Positions 9,629 through 18,747 of a stretch of 64,000 nt of DNA are shown here, piece by piece. The translations under genes and the position numbers were made by a program. Source of the DNA: Rhodospirillales bacterium. Its GTDB lineage: Bacteria > Pseudomonadota > Alphaproteobacteria > Rhodospirillales > SHVU01. Within the stretch, counting starts at the first letter, position 1, and each line of letters begins with the position of its first letter. Under the pieces are notes generated by a model. It made no database searches. It saw nothing but the letters and a program-made list of their open reading frames with translations, and had not been told where the DNA came from. The stretch covers positions 1 to 64,000 of the forward strand of contig SHVU01000004.1 of NCBI GenBank assembly GCA_009691105.1, given 5' to 3'.

Positions 9629-10612
9629 CTACCCAAACGACCTCGGTCGAATTGGTTCCGAAGCGAAGATATTCGTCCGTCGATACGTTTCGCCAATCAA
9701 TCTTAGTTCTTCCGCGGCAAGCGCGCCCAAATCGCTTGTCGATGCATTGGTGCGGGCCTCGTGCGACGTAAGGATCCCCGGAACGATCGTCGAGACGGCG
9801 GCCGGGGAAATACAGTAGCGAAGGGCAATCTGCGCCAGCGATTGGCCTTCCCGCGTCGCGATCGAGCCCGCGATGTCCCGACCACTTTTTATCCATCGCT
9901 CGATTTGAGCTCGCGGCCAGCGGCTGCGGTGATCGTCCGCCCTAAATGCCATGTTCGGATCGGCGACGTCTGTTAGCAGCCCGAAGCTAAGAGGGGTTCG
10001 TCCGATGACACCTGTTTTACCGCTCGCCGCGGTAAGCAGCCCGCACTCGACAGCGCGCTGGTCGAGAAGATTGAGATTTACTTGGATCGCATCGAGATCA
10101 TAGCGACCAAGAAATACTAGCCCGTCCCCTGGGGAGTGGAGCGATATGCCAATGGCCCGGATTGTGCCGGCGGCACGCAACGTCTCAAGGCATCGAATCG
10201 TCTCGTCGAGTGCCGGTTGATCGGCGGGCGGATTATGAAGTTGGAGGAGATCGATATAATCGGTGCGAAGCCTTGTTAGGCTTCCTGTGATGGACGCATG
10301 GATGGCCGTGGCGGAAAAATCGGGCGCGGCATCATAGGCGGACATACCCGCCTTGGATGCGATCACAACCCGATCGCGTCGCTTTTGAAACGTTTCTCCG
10401 ATGAGCTGTTCGCTTTTTCCGGCACCGTACACATTGGCGGTGTCGTAAAACGTAATCCCACATTCGAAGGCCGTCTCGAGCGCTTGGCGGGATACCGCAT
10501 CGTCCGTGGGACCATACGACGTGGCGCCCGGCGTTACGCCGCCGATGCCCCACCCGCCGAAGCCGATCTCGGAGACCTGAATGCCGGATTTACCGAGCGG
10601 ACGATAACGCAT
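9629..10612 (-). CDS. Aldo/keto reductase
   Basis: 'MRYRPLGKSGIQVSEIGFGGWGIGG...FYDTANVYGAGKSEQLIGE'. Confidence 0.92.
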   Translation of the reverse strand: MRYRPLGKSGIQVSEIGFGGWGIGGVTPGATSYGPTDDAVSRQALETAFECGITFYDTANVYGAGKSEQLIGETFQKRRDRVVIASKAGMSAYDAAPDFSATAIHASITGSLTRLRTDYIDLLQLHNPPADQPALDETIRCLETLRAAGTIRAIGISLHSPGDGLVFLGRYDLDAIQVNLNLLDQRAVECGLLTAASGKTGVIGRTPLSFGLLTDVADPNMAFRADDHRSRWPRAQIERWIKSGRDIAGSIATREGQSLAQIALRYCISPAAVSTIVPGILTSHEARTNASTSDLGALAAEELRLIGETYRRTNIFASEPIRPRSFG

Positions 10613-10615
10613 CGG

Positions 10616-12586
10616 CTAGTAATGGCCGGCGATGGCTCGATCAAGGGATGCGGACCCGTACAGGTAGGCGCCACGGCGATGGCCGTACCACACGACCTCC
10701 TGCATCCAGCTATCCCACGTCGACCATCGCTCCTTGGAGCGCTCGATGCGGTAGCTGACCGGCCGATGCTCGAGACCTGATGGACCGCCCGTGCGAACGC
10801 TGTGCCAAAAGGTGAGCAGGTCCCAATCGAGATCGATCTTTAGGTCGCGTTCTTGGAACGGCCGCTTGAGCAAGGCGTTGTTGAGCCGTATCGCGTCGGC
10901 GATGGCATCAGCCTTAGAGGTCGGAGCCAACGACCCCAGGAGCCGTTCAGCTTCGGCGTAAAATGCCTCTAGCTTGCCGCTCACGGCCAAATCGATGAAG
11001 GCGTATTCATCCTGGGGCCAATAGATCCCGAGCCAATCGGGAGCAAAGCGATATTCGGTCGAGCCGTCCTGCATGGCCCGCGCTTCGGATTCAAAGAAAT
11101 CGCGGATGGCGCCCAGGAGCGGGTATTGCGCGGAATCGACGCTGACGAAGGCCTCGAACATGCGGCGGAACGGAATTTCGGCGTCGTGGTGCAACATCAG
11201 CAACGGGATCTGCAGGAGTTTGTCGAAATGCAGGAGCGAAACGAACCACGCGTAGGTCTTGACCCGACGCCACTCCGCTTTCGGCAGCTTGTTGGTCGCG
11301 ATCACGAGCTTTTGGCTCTCGGCAATGCCGTCCGGTGTGTCGTCGAGCGTGCCGTGCATGTTGACGATCGGGATATCGACCGTCGCCATCCCGTGCTCCG
11401 CGATATAGCGGGGCTGGGCCATTTCGGCGTTGGGAAGGATTGTGAGGTTGTTGAATTGGATGCGATTGTGTTGGCCGGTCTCGATCACGCCGGAAACGCC
11501 GCTGCAGAAACTTTCGACGGTCTCGCCCGGCAGGCCAATGATGAAGTCGGTATACGTGACAACGCCGGCGCGCGCGAACCGCCGCTGCAATTCCATGAAG
11601 CTTTTGGTCGAGATGTTGTGCCGCTTGATCACATCCAGCGTATGCGGATCGGTCGACTGCAGGGAGATCGTCACGCCCTTGCTCAATCCGGCGTCGGCTA
11701 GGATCTTTTGAGTCGTATAGGCGCGCTCGGTCGCGTTCTTGGTGTTTTGAACGGAGAGGGCTTTCGGAAAGCCGTACCGCCGCCGGGACTCCGCCGCGAC
11801 GGTGGCGATTTCAACGTCCCGGGGAAGAATGCCGAAATTCGCGTCGCAGCAGAATATGAACTCGACACGGTGATCGGCAAACCATTTGACCTCGGCCTTA
11901 ACCTGATCGATCTCGAAGCTGCCGAGCTTGGCGGAGACTGCGGATCCCCAGTCGCAGAAGGTGCAGGAAAATGGGCAGCCGCGGTTGGTCTCCCACATCG
12001 CAATCCATGTCTCGTCAGGATTTGCGTCGATAAGCGGATCGAACGTGCCGCTTAAATACGGGGACGGGATCGATGTGAGATCGCGAAGTCGCGGGACGGC
12101 CGGGGTGCGGACGATCGTCCCATCGGGGGCGCGATAGCTAATTCCCGGGATCGCGCCCCAGTCGCCATCGGGGAACGTCTCGAGGACCTTGAGAAAGGTA
12201 CGCTCGCCTTCGCCATGGACCGCGATATCGATAAAAGTATTCTGGATCATAAGATCCTCGCCCTCGTCGGGGACCTGGGGCCCGCCGAAAACGATGAGGC
12301 GATCGGGCCGGGCCGCCTTGAGAGCCTTGGCGATCGCCAGCGAAATATTGATGTTCCAGACGTACACGCTCATCCCGACAACGTCCGCGGTGCTGAGATG
12401 CGCAACCGCCTCGTCGCGATGGGTGCGTTTGTAGAGCGGCAAGAGAAATTGGTAGCGGGATGGGTCGGCGGCGTGCTTTGCCGTGTAAGCCTGGAGGAAG
12501 CCCGCCGAATACGGTAAGTAGTGCTGGCCCGAAAACCCGTTATTGATCTGGGCCAAGCCTACGGTGATGGGGCGAGCTTTGTTCAT
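10616..12586 (-). CDS. B12-binding domain-containing radical SAM protein
   Basis: N-terminal cobalamin-binding-like domain; CxxxCxxC 'TNRGCPFSCTFCDWGS'; 'ISLQSTDPHTLDVIKR'. Confidence 0.88.
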   Translation of the reverse strand: MNKARPITVGLAQINNGFSGQHYLPYSAGFLQAYTAKHAADPSRYQFLLPLYKRTHRDEAVAHLSTADVVGMSVYVWNINISLAIAKALKAARPDRLIVFGGPQVPDEGEDLMIQNTFIDIAVHGEGERTFLKVLETFPDGDWGAIPGISYRAPDGTIVRTPAVPRLRDLTSIPSPYLSGTFDPLIDANPDETWIAMWETNRGCPFSCTFCDWGSAVSAKLGSFEIDQVKAEVKWFADHRVEFIFCCDANFGILPRDVEIATVAAESRRRYGFPKALSVQNTKNATERAYTTQKILADAGLSKGVTISLQSTDPHTLDVIKRHNISTKSFMELQRRFARAGVVTYTDFIIGLPGETVESFCSGVSGVIETGQHNRIQFNNLTILPNAEMAQPRYIAEHGMATVDIPIVNMHGTLDDTPDGIAESQKLVIATNKLPKAEWRRVKTYAWFVSLLHFDKLLQIPLLMLHHDAEIPFRRMFEAFVSVDSAQYPLLGAIRDFFESEARAMQDGSTEYRFAPDWLGIYWPQDEYAFIDLAVSGKLEAFYAEAERLLGSLAPTSKADAIADAIRLNNALLKRPFQERDLKIDLDWDLLTFWHSVRTGGPSGLEHRPVSYRIERSKERWSTWDSWMQEVVWYGHRRGAYLYGSASLDRAIAGHY

Positions 12587-12693
12587 AGCGTGGTTGTGGC
12601 CAGCGGTTGACTATAGGTAAGGCGATTCCCCCCTACAAGCGATTGGGGTATAGCCTTGAACAATCTTAGTTCGAATTCTAAGGTTAGGTACTC

Positions 12694-13896
12694 GTGAGCG
12701 CTTCTCCTAAATACCCTGAATCCAAGCCCTTCTACCCCCTTGCCGCGTCGTCGTGGGGGGCGGAGGAGCTCGAGGCGATTCGCCGGGTGGTCGACGGTGG
12801 GCGGCTGACCATGGGCGAAAACGTCGCCCGGTTCGAGGCCGAGTTCGCCCGCTACCACGGCAAGCGCTTCGGGATCATGGTCAATTCGGGCTCGTCGGCG
12901 AATCTGGTCGCCGTTGCCGCCCTGTTTTACACGAAAAATCGGCCCCTGCAGCGGGGCGATGAGGCCATCGTGCCGGCGATCAGCTGGGCCACGACCTATC
13001 ATCCGTTGCAGCAGTATGGCCTCAAGCTTCGCGTCCTCGACGTCGAGCTCGACACCCTCAACATGGACACGGCCAAGCTCGAGGCGGCTTTGACCCCCCG
13101 GACCAAGCTTCTGGTCGGGGTCAGTATTCTCGGCAACCCGGCGGCGCTGGACGTCATGAGGGCCTTCGCCGATCGTCATTGTCTTCACTTCATCGAAGAC
13201 AATTGCGAATCGATGGACGCCGAGCTCGGCGGCCGCAAGGCCGGCACCTTCGGGCACCAGTCGACCTTCAGCTTTTTCTATTCGCACCACATCACGACCA
13301 TCGAAGGCGGCATGCTGTTGACCGACGATGAAGAGCTCGCGCACCTCGGCAAAGCCATCCGCGCCCACGGCTGGACCAGGGATCTGCCCCGCGACAGCCC
13401 GATTTTCGAGCCGACGACGGACGATTTCTTCGAGGCCTATCGCTTCATCGTTCCCGGCTACAACGTCCGCTCGACCGAGATCTCGGCCGCCATCGGGCTC
13501 GAACAGCTCAAGAAGCTTCCGGCGATGACCGTGGCCCGGCGTCGCAACCTGAAGCTCTTTCAGGAACTGTTCGCCGACGACAAGCGCTTCATCATTCAGC
13601 GCGAGAACGGCAAGAGCTCGTCGTTCAGCTTCACGATCATCCTCAATCCCGATTCGGGCGCGGACCGGGCGCGGGTGCTGTCCGCGTTGAAGGAAGCCGA
13701 CATCCACTACCGCATCATCACCGGCGGCAATTTCCTGCGCCACGACGTCCGCAAGTTCTACGACTACGAGACCGTCGGCGACATCGGCAATGCCGACACC
13801 GCGCACGACCGCGGCTTTTTCGTCGGCAATTTCCCCTTCGATCTCACGCCGCAACTTCGCACGTTGCGCGACGTCCTGAGCCGCGCCACCAACTAG
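12694..13896 (+). CDS. DegT/DnrJ/EryC1/StrS family; ColD-like NDP-4-keto-6-deoxy-sugar 3-dehydratase
   Basis: 'STFSFFYSHHITTIEGGMLLTDDEEL...RAHGWTRDLP...FEAYRFIVPGYNVRSTEISAAIG'; His where aminotransferases carry the PLP lysine. Confidence 0.85.
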   Translation: MSASPKYPESKPFYPLAASSWGAEELEAIRRVVDGGRLTMGENVARFEAEFARYHGKRFGIMVNSGSSANLVAVAALFYTKNRPLQRGDEAIVPAISWATTYHPLQQYGLKLRVLDVELDTLNMDTAKLEAALTPRTKLLVGVSILGNPAALDVMRAFADRHCLHFIEDNCESMDAELGGRKAGTFGHQSTFSFFYSHHITTIEGGMLLTDDEELAHLGKAIRAHGWTRDLPRDSPIFEPTTDDFFEAYRFIVPGYNVRSTEISAAIGLEQLKKLPAMTVARRRNLKLFQELFADDKRFIIQRENGKSSSFSFTIILNPDSGADRARVLSALKEADIHYRIITGGNFLRHDVRKFYDYETVGDIGNADTAHDRGFFVGNFPFDLTPQLRTLRDVLSRATN

Positions 13897-13909
13897 ACAG
13901 GGGCCGATC

Positions 13910-14902
13910 ATGGCCGATGTGCCACGCCGCTTCGCTCGGGCCATGATCACCGGCATTACCGGCTCGGGCGGGAGCTATCTCGCCGAACACATCCTGGCCC
14001 ATGCGCCGGGCACCGACGTCCATGGCATCGCCCGCTGGCATTCGACGGCGACGCCGCGCAATCTTGCCGCGGTTGCCGATCGCATCCGTCTTCATGAATG
14101 CGATCTGACCGACCTGAGCTCGGTTGTCCGCGCCCTCACCACGGCCAAGCCGGACGTCGTGTTCCATGTCGCGTCCCATGCCAACGTCCGGGAATCGTTC
14201 ACGACGCCGCTCGCCGTCATCCAGAACAACGTCATGGGCACGGCGAATTTGCTCGAGGGCATCCGGCTTGCCGGGCTCGATCCCGTCGTCCAGATATGCT
14301 CGACGTCGGAGGTCTACGGCCAGGTCGATCCCAAGAACGTCCCGATCAACGAAGGCTGTCCGCTGAATCCGTCCAGTCCCTATGCGGTGTCCAAGGTCGC
14401 GCAAGACCAGCTCGGCTACACCTATTTTCGCAGTTACGGAATGAAGGTGATCCGGACCCGCATGTTCGCCTATCTCAATCCGCGGCGTCGCGATCTCTTC
14501 GCGACGTCGTTTGCCTTTCAGGTCGCCGAAATCGAAGCCGGCAAGCGGGCCGAGCTGCTCCATGGCAATCTCGAATCGGTCCGCACCATCATCGATGTCC
14601 GCGATTGCATGACGGCGTATTGGACGGCGGTCGAGCGCGCCACGTTCGGCGAGGCTTACAATATCGGCGGCACCACGGTGATCTCGGTTGGCGAGTTCCT
14701 GGAGCTTCTCAAGAAGCATGCCCGGCGTCCGATCCCGTCGCGTCAAGATCCGGCGCTGGTACGGCCGGCGGACGTGACCTTGCAGATTCCCAATTCCGAA
14801 AAGTTCATCCGAGCGACCGGCTGGGGCCCCAAGCACAGCTTCGAGGAGAGCGTCGCGCATCTTCTCGATCACGCCCGCCGGGTCGTTGCCGCCGGAGGCT
14901 GA
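13910..14902 (+). CDS. NDP-sugar 4,6-dehydratase (GDP-mannose 4,6-dehydratase-like)
   Basis: 'MITGITGSGGSYLAEHIL', 'CSTSEVYGQ', 'PYAVSKVAQDQLG'. Confidence 0.85.
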   Translation: MADVPRRFARAMITGITGSGGSYLAEHILAHAPGTDVHGIARWHSTATPRNLAAVADRIRLHECDLTDLSSVVRALTTAKPDVVFHVASHANVRESFTTPLAVIQNNVMGTANLLEGIRLAGLDPVVQICSTSEVYGQVDPKNVPINEGCPLNPSSPYAVSKVAQDQLGYTYFRSYGMKVIRTRMFAYLNPRRRDLFATSFAFQVAEIEAGKRAELLHGNLESVRTIIDVRDCMTAYWTAVERATFGEAYNIGGTTVISVGEFLELLKKHARRPIPSRQDPALVRPADVTLQIPNSEKFIRATGWGPKHSFEESVAHLLDHARRVVAAGG

Positions 14903-14906
14903 GCCC

Positions 14907-15653
14907 ATGGCCGCGGCGGCATGCCTGGCCGGCATCGATGTGGCGGTGCTGGCCGGCGGGCTGGGGACGCGGCTTCGCGACGCACTTCCGGATCGACCGA
15001 AGGTTCTGGCGCCGATCGGCAACGAGGTCTTTCTCGACCGCCTTTTGGCGTGGCTTGGCCGTTTCGGAGTGAGGCGTGTCGTCTTCTGTCTAGGTTACCG
15101 GTCCGATCAGGTCGTGGCGCACCTCAAAGCCCGTCCGCCCGGACCGATCGTCCTGGATTGGATCATCGAGCCGGCGCCGCTGGGAACGCTCGGCGCCCTT
15201 CGCTTGGCACTGCCCCGCTTCGCATCCGATCCGGTGCTTGTGTTGAACGGCGACACGTTCGTCGACGTCGATCTCTGCGCCTTTCTGGACTCGCACCGGC
15301 AAAGCCGGGCCGCGGCGTCGATTGTCGGCACCCAGGTGGACGATGCCGGCCGCTACGGGAGGATCGAATGCGATGACGCCGGATGGGTCCGCCGCTTCAT
15401 CGAGAAAACAGGGATTCCCGAAGCCGGCACCATTAACGCCGGCGTCTATCTGTTCGGACGGTCATTCTTAGATTTGTGCCGGGACGGCACCGGCGCGTCG
15501 CTAGAGCGCGACGTGCTGACGACGCGTCCTGCCGGCACGCTGCATGCGTTCACCGGGCGGTTTCCGTTTCTTGATATCGGGACGAGCCAGGACTTGGCGC
15601 GGGCCGCGGCGTTCGTCCGCGGCCTCGATTCCGGACGCGTGTCGGACGCTTAG
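14907..15653 (+). CDS. Sugar nucleotidyltransferase (HddC-like heptose-1-P guanylyltransferase family)
   Basis: 'VAVLAGGLGTRLRDALPDRPKVLAPIGNEVFLDRLL...VLNGDTFVDVDL'. Confidence 0.82.
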   Translation: MAAAACLAGIDVAVLAGGLGTRLRDALPDRPKVLAPIGNEVFLDRLLAWLGRFGVRRVVFCLGYRSDQVVAHLKARPPGPIVLDWIIEPAPLGTLGALRLALPRFASDPVLVLNGDTFVDVDLCAFLDSHRQSRAAASIVGTQVDDAGRYGRIECDDAGWVRRFIEKTGIPEAGTINAGVYLFGRSFLDLCRDGTGASLERDVLTTRPAGTLHAFTGRFPFLDIGTSQDLARAAAFVRGLDSGRVSDA

Positions 15654-15799
15654 AACAGCGTGTAGAGGAACGGTGCGATCGCCGAGCCTTGGGTCAGGAC
15701 GATCAAGCCGCCGAACAAGCCCGACAGGACCAGAATCGGCACCAGCCAGAATTTCTTGCGGGCCTTCAAGAACGTCCAGAACTCGGCGAGGAATGCCAT
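15650..15799 (-). CDS. DUF5989 family small membrane protein, 49 aa (absent from ORF track)
   Basis: Reverse strand reads MAFLAEFWTFLKARKKFWLVPILVLSGLFGGLIVLTQGSAIAPFLYTLF*; matches the recalled DUF5989 signature 'LTQGSAIAPFIYTLF'. Confidence 0.85.
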   Translation of the reverse strand: MAFLAEFWTFLKARKKFWLVPILVLSGLFGGLIVLTQGSAIAPFLYTLF

Positions 15800-15835
15800 G
15801 GTGCCTCTCGGATGGAAGGACCGCGCGCGGTTGGT

Positions 15836-16903
15836 TTACGGCAGCCCGAATTCTGTCTGAAGTCTCGCGTGCAGGGCCTTGGCGAAATAATCGTTGGCGT
15901 TGGCGTTGGGATGCGGATCGGGCGGTGTCACCCATAACGTGCGTTCGTCAACGCCACGAACCGAATCCAGAAGGTCGATGTACGGGATTCCGTTGTCCTT
16001 GGCCAGCGTTTCAAGGGCCTGGTTGACCGACGCGAATCGATAGGTCTTGAGCTCGCGGAGCTCCGGGTAGTTGGCGAGAAGGAACCGCGAGCCTTTGGCC
16101 GTGGCCAGGGTCTTGGTCGCGACGATGCTGTCTTTGGCGATTCGCCAACCCGGCGCGTCCGGGGCGTGCAGGCCGAGGTAGTACGCGGCCCAGTCGACGC
16201 GGCCGAGGGCCATGCGTGCCAGGGTATCGAGCCGGCCGGCGATGAACACATAGGCCATCGACCATTGCGCCAAAGGATTGCTGGCGCGCGACGGTCGCGG
16301 CTCGGCATCGTTGATGAAGTAATTCAGGATGACGAGGTCGGCGTTGTAGCGATGGCCTTCGTCCACGTAGTAGGCGAGTTCCATCTCGGTGTTGTAGTTG
16401 CCGACGCCGGTGTTGATGACTTCGAAGCGCCGGCCGCCGCCGGCCGCGTTCAACATCCGCTCGAGGCGCTTCGAGACCGTGTCGTCCAGGGCCACGCCCC
16501 AGCCGAAGGTGATGGAGTCGCCGAGCATGAGAATGCGGTAGGTGCTGGCCGGCTTTTCGTAGGGATACTCGCGGTCGCGCAGGCCCCGGCTGTTGATCGC
16601 GACGTCAGCTCCCATGAGAGAGGCGCGCGTATTTGGCGCGTGGCGATGGCCGAGCCGGGGATCAGCGGCGACTTCTTTCATGGCCTTGGCGTAGCGCCAC
16701 ATCTCGACGTCGAAGTCGAGGCCGCCGGCCAGCAGGGTCCGCGCCATAATCTCGACCACCACGAAAAAGACCGCGGTGGCGCCAACGATGAGCCCGAGAT
16801 TCGCTAGGAAGCGATTCGCCGACGAGGGGGGACGATGCTCAGAAATAGGACTGGTCTCCGCCTGACGAATCGCGATTAGCCAACACCGGCGGCTCTTTAT
16901 CAC
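15836..16903 (-). CDS. SGNH/GDSL hydrolase family protein
   Basis: 'ILMLGDSITFGWGVALDDTVSKRLE', 'NTGVGNYNTEMEL', C-terminal 'DPHPNANANDYFAKAL'. Confidence 0.85.
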   Translation of the reverse strand: MIKSRRCWLIAIRQAETSPISEHRPPSSANRFLANLGLIVGATAVFFVVVEIMARTLLAGGLDFDVEMWRYAKAMKEVAADPRLGHRHAPNTRASLMGADVAINSRGLRDREYPYEKPASTYRILMLGDSITFGWGVALDDTVSKRLERMLNAAGGGRRFEVINTGVGNYNTEMELAYYVDEGHRYNADLVILNYFINDAEPRPSRASNPLAQWSMAYVFIAGRLDTLARMALGRVDWAAYYLGLHAPDAPGWRIAKDSIVATKTLATAKGSRFLLANYPELRELKTYRFASVNQALETLAKDNGIPYIDLLDSVRGVDERTLWVTPPDPHPNANANDYFAKALHARLQTEFGLP

Positions 16904-16960
16904 GGCCGGGAAGACGACGAAATGCCGACGTTGACCGGCATCGGCCCAACCCTATAACAA

Positions 16961-18721
16961 GTGAGGACTCGCGGCCGTTTCGGCGGCCCGGGCCAGGGGA
17001 GGGGGCGCGTGGCGGAATCGAGGGCAGCCGTGGCGCGGCGAGGATCGGCGCGTCGTGCCGTGCGTCTGGGCTTCGTTCGGATCGGCCGATCGCCGTCGTG
17101 GCCGTTCGTCCTTCTTCGGATCGCTCTGGTTGTCGCGCTGCCGATTTTCGTGGCGCTCTACCATGACCTCAATCGCCACTATCTGTGGCAACCGGATTTC
17201 GAGATTGGCATCGTTTACAACGCCCTGGTCTTGGGAAGCGGCCTTCCCAACTTTCATCCGGGCCAAGCCGGCTTCGGCCATTTCTATCTGCTCACGGGTT
17301 GGTTCACGCTGCTGAAGGGACTCGGCGTCATCAACGTCGCGTCTCTCGAAGATCTTGCCGCGCCGCCCCTCGTCGAAGCCCAGTTCCAAGCCTTGATGTT
17401 TTGGGCGCGGACCCTATCGCTCATCTTCATCGCGCTGCTGGTCGTCGTGGTCATGCGGATCGGGCAGGAACTGTCCGGCTCGAGGGCCTATGGCTTTCTT
17501 GCGGCTTTGGCCTTCGCCGGCACGCAATCGCTGAACAACCACGTCGTTCACCTCCGCACCGACACTTCGGCCGTCTTCCTCGCCTATCTCGCGATCTTGC
17601 TGTTCGTGATGGCGGTCAACCGGGACCGCAACTGGTGGCGATCCGTCGAGCTTCTCATCGCCGGCGCATTCTTTTTTGTCGCGGCCTTCTACGCCCGGAC
17701 GTCGATCTTTCCGCTCCTGCTGGTCATTCCGCTGATCCCGCTGGTTTTCGCGCCGTCGGCGAAATCGGAACCCGCCGGCCGCGTCCCGCCGGCCACGGAG
17801 CTGCTTCTGCTGGCCGCGGCCATCATCGCCGCGAGTCTGGCGCTGCCGCACATTACCGAGCGCATGAGCCGCTTTGCGACCGTCTACTACAGCTTGTTCG
17901 TCCTCTACGCGCTCGGCGGTCTGTTGGTCTATCGCTACCGGCGCGGCATGCGCTTGGGCAGCGTCGCCGCCGCGGGCAGCGCCCTAATGCTGGGGACTGC
18001 CGCCGCGATCTACCTGTTCACGATCGAGGACCACGTCGTCAACACCGACGTCATCGCCAATCCCGTCGAGTATCTCTCGACGCTGGGCGGAGGCGGACTG
18101 ACGCCGGCCCTCGGCATTCTTCAGATGGTGAGGGGCTTCTTCGCGGGGCTCGGCGCTATCTTCACCGAAGGCGTGTTCAACTTCTGCTGGGTCTGCCGAC
18201 GGGTCAGCATCGTCTATTTGATCGCTTTTATCCTTCTGGTCTTCATCTGGATCCGTGGTGATCGCGAGCTTCGCTGGCGTGCGACAATCCTGATCCTGGC
18301 CTTCGCCTTCGTCGAGGGCGCCCTCCGGCTCTACTATTTCAACAATTTCTATCGCGTCTACGTCGAGGGCCTCTTGTTCGCGACCACGGCGTTCTACGCG
18401 GTGTCTGCCATTCGCAAGGCCTCCCCGCGCTGGCGCCGCCGTGTGGCGGTCCTCGCGACGATCTTCGCCGTCTGGTTCGCGGTCGATGACGTCAGTCGAA
18501 AGATGCTGTGGCCGTCCTTTGCCGCCCATATCGGCGACGTCTGCCTGCAGCGTCTCAACACGCCGGGCATAAATCACTTCTTCGATCGCTATTGCGGGCC
18601 GGATTCGGCCTTCAAAGGCCGCGAGCCCTGGTACTACGAATCACGCCCGTCGTTCCTCGGCCGGCGGGAGCCGTGGGTCGTCCCGCCCAACTACCGGCAT
18701 AACGTCATTCGATTCGATTGA
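16961..18721 (+). CDS. Polytopic membrane protein, glycosyltransferase family 39/ArnT-like
   Basis: Multiple hydrophobic segments and an early loop; start codon uncertain. Confidence 0.6.
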   Translation: MRTRGRFGGPGQGRGRVAESRAAVARRGSARRAVRLGFVRIGRSPSWPFVLLRIALVVALPIFVALYHDLNRHYLWQPDFEIGIVYNALVLGSGLPNFHPGQAGFGHFYLLTGWFTLLKGLGVINVASLEDLAAPPLVEAQFQALMFWARTLSLIFIALLVVVVMRIGQELSGSRAYGFLAALAFAGTQSLNNHVVHLRTDTSAVFLAYLAILLFVMAVNRDRNWWRSVELLIAGAFFFVAAFYARTSIFPLLLVIPLIPLVFAPSAKSEPAGRVPPATELLLLAAAIIAASLALPHITERMSRFATVYYSLFVLYALGGLLVYRYRRGMRLGSVAAAGSALMLGTAAAIYLFTIEDHVVNTDVIANPVEYLSTLGGGGLTPALGILQMVRGFFAGLGAIFTEGVFNFCWVCRRVSIVYLIAFILLVFIWIRGDRELRWRATILILAFAFVEGALRLYYFNNFYRVYVEGLLFATTAFYAVSAIRKASPRWRRRVAVLATIFAVWFAVDDVSRKMLWPSFAAHIGDVCLQRLNTPGINHFFDRYCGPDSAFKGREPWYYESRPSFLGRREPWVVPPNYRHNVIRFD

Positions 18722-18747
18722 GACGAAGGCCGGAGCCGGTCTGAGGG

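Noticed and set aside
12583-13956. 457-aa reverse-strand ORF
   Set aside because: Antisense shadow of the ColD-like gene.
13844-15022. 392-aa reverse-strand ORF
   Set aside because: Antisense shadow of the GMD-like dehydratase gene.
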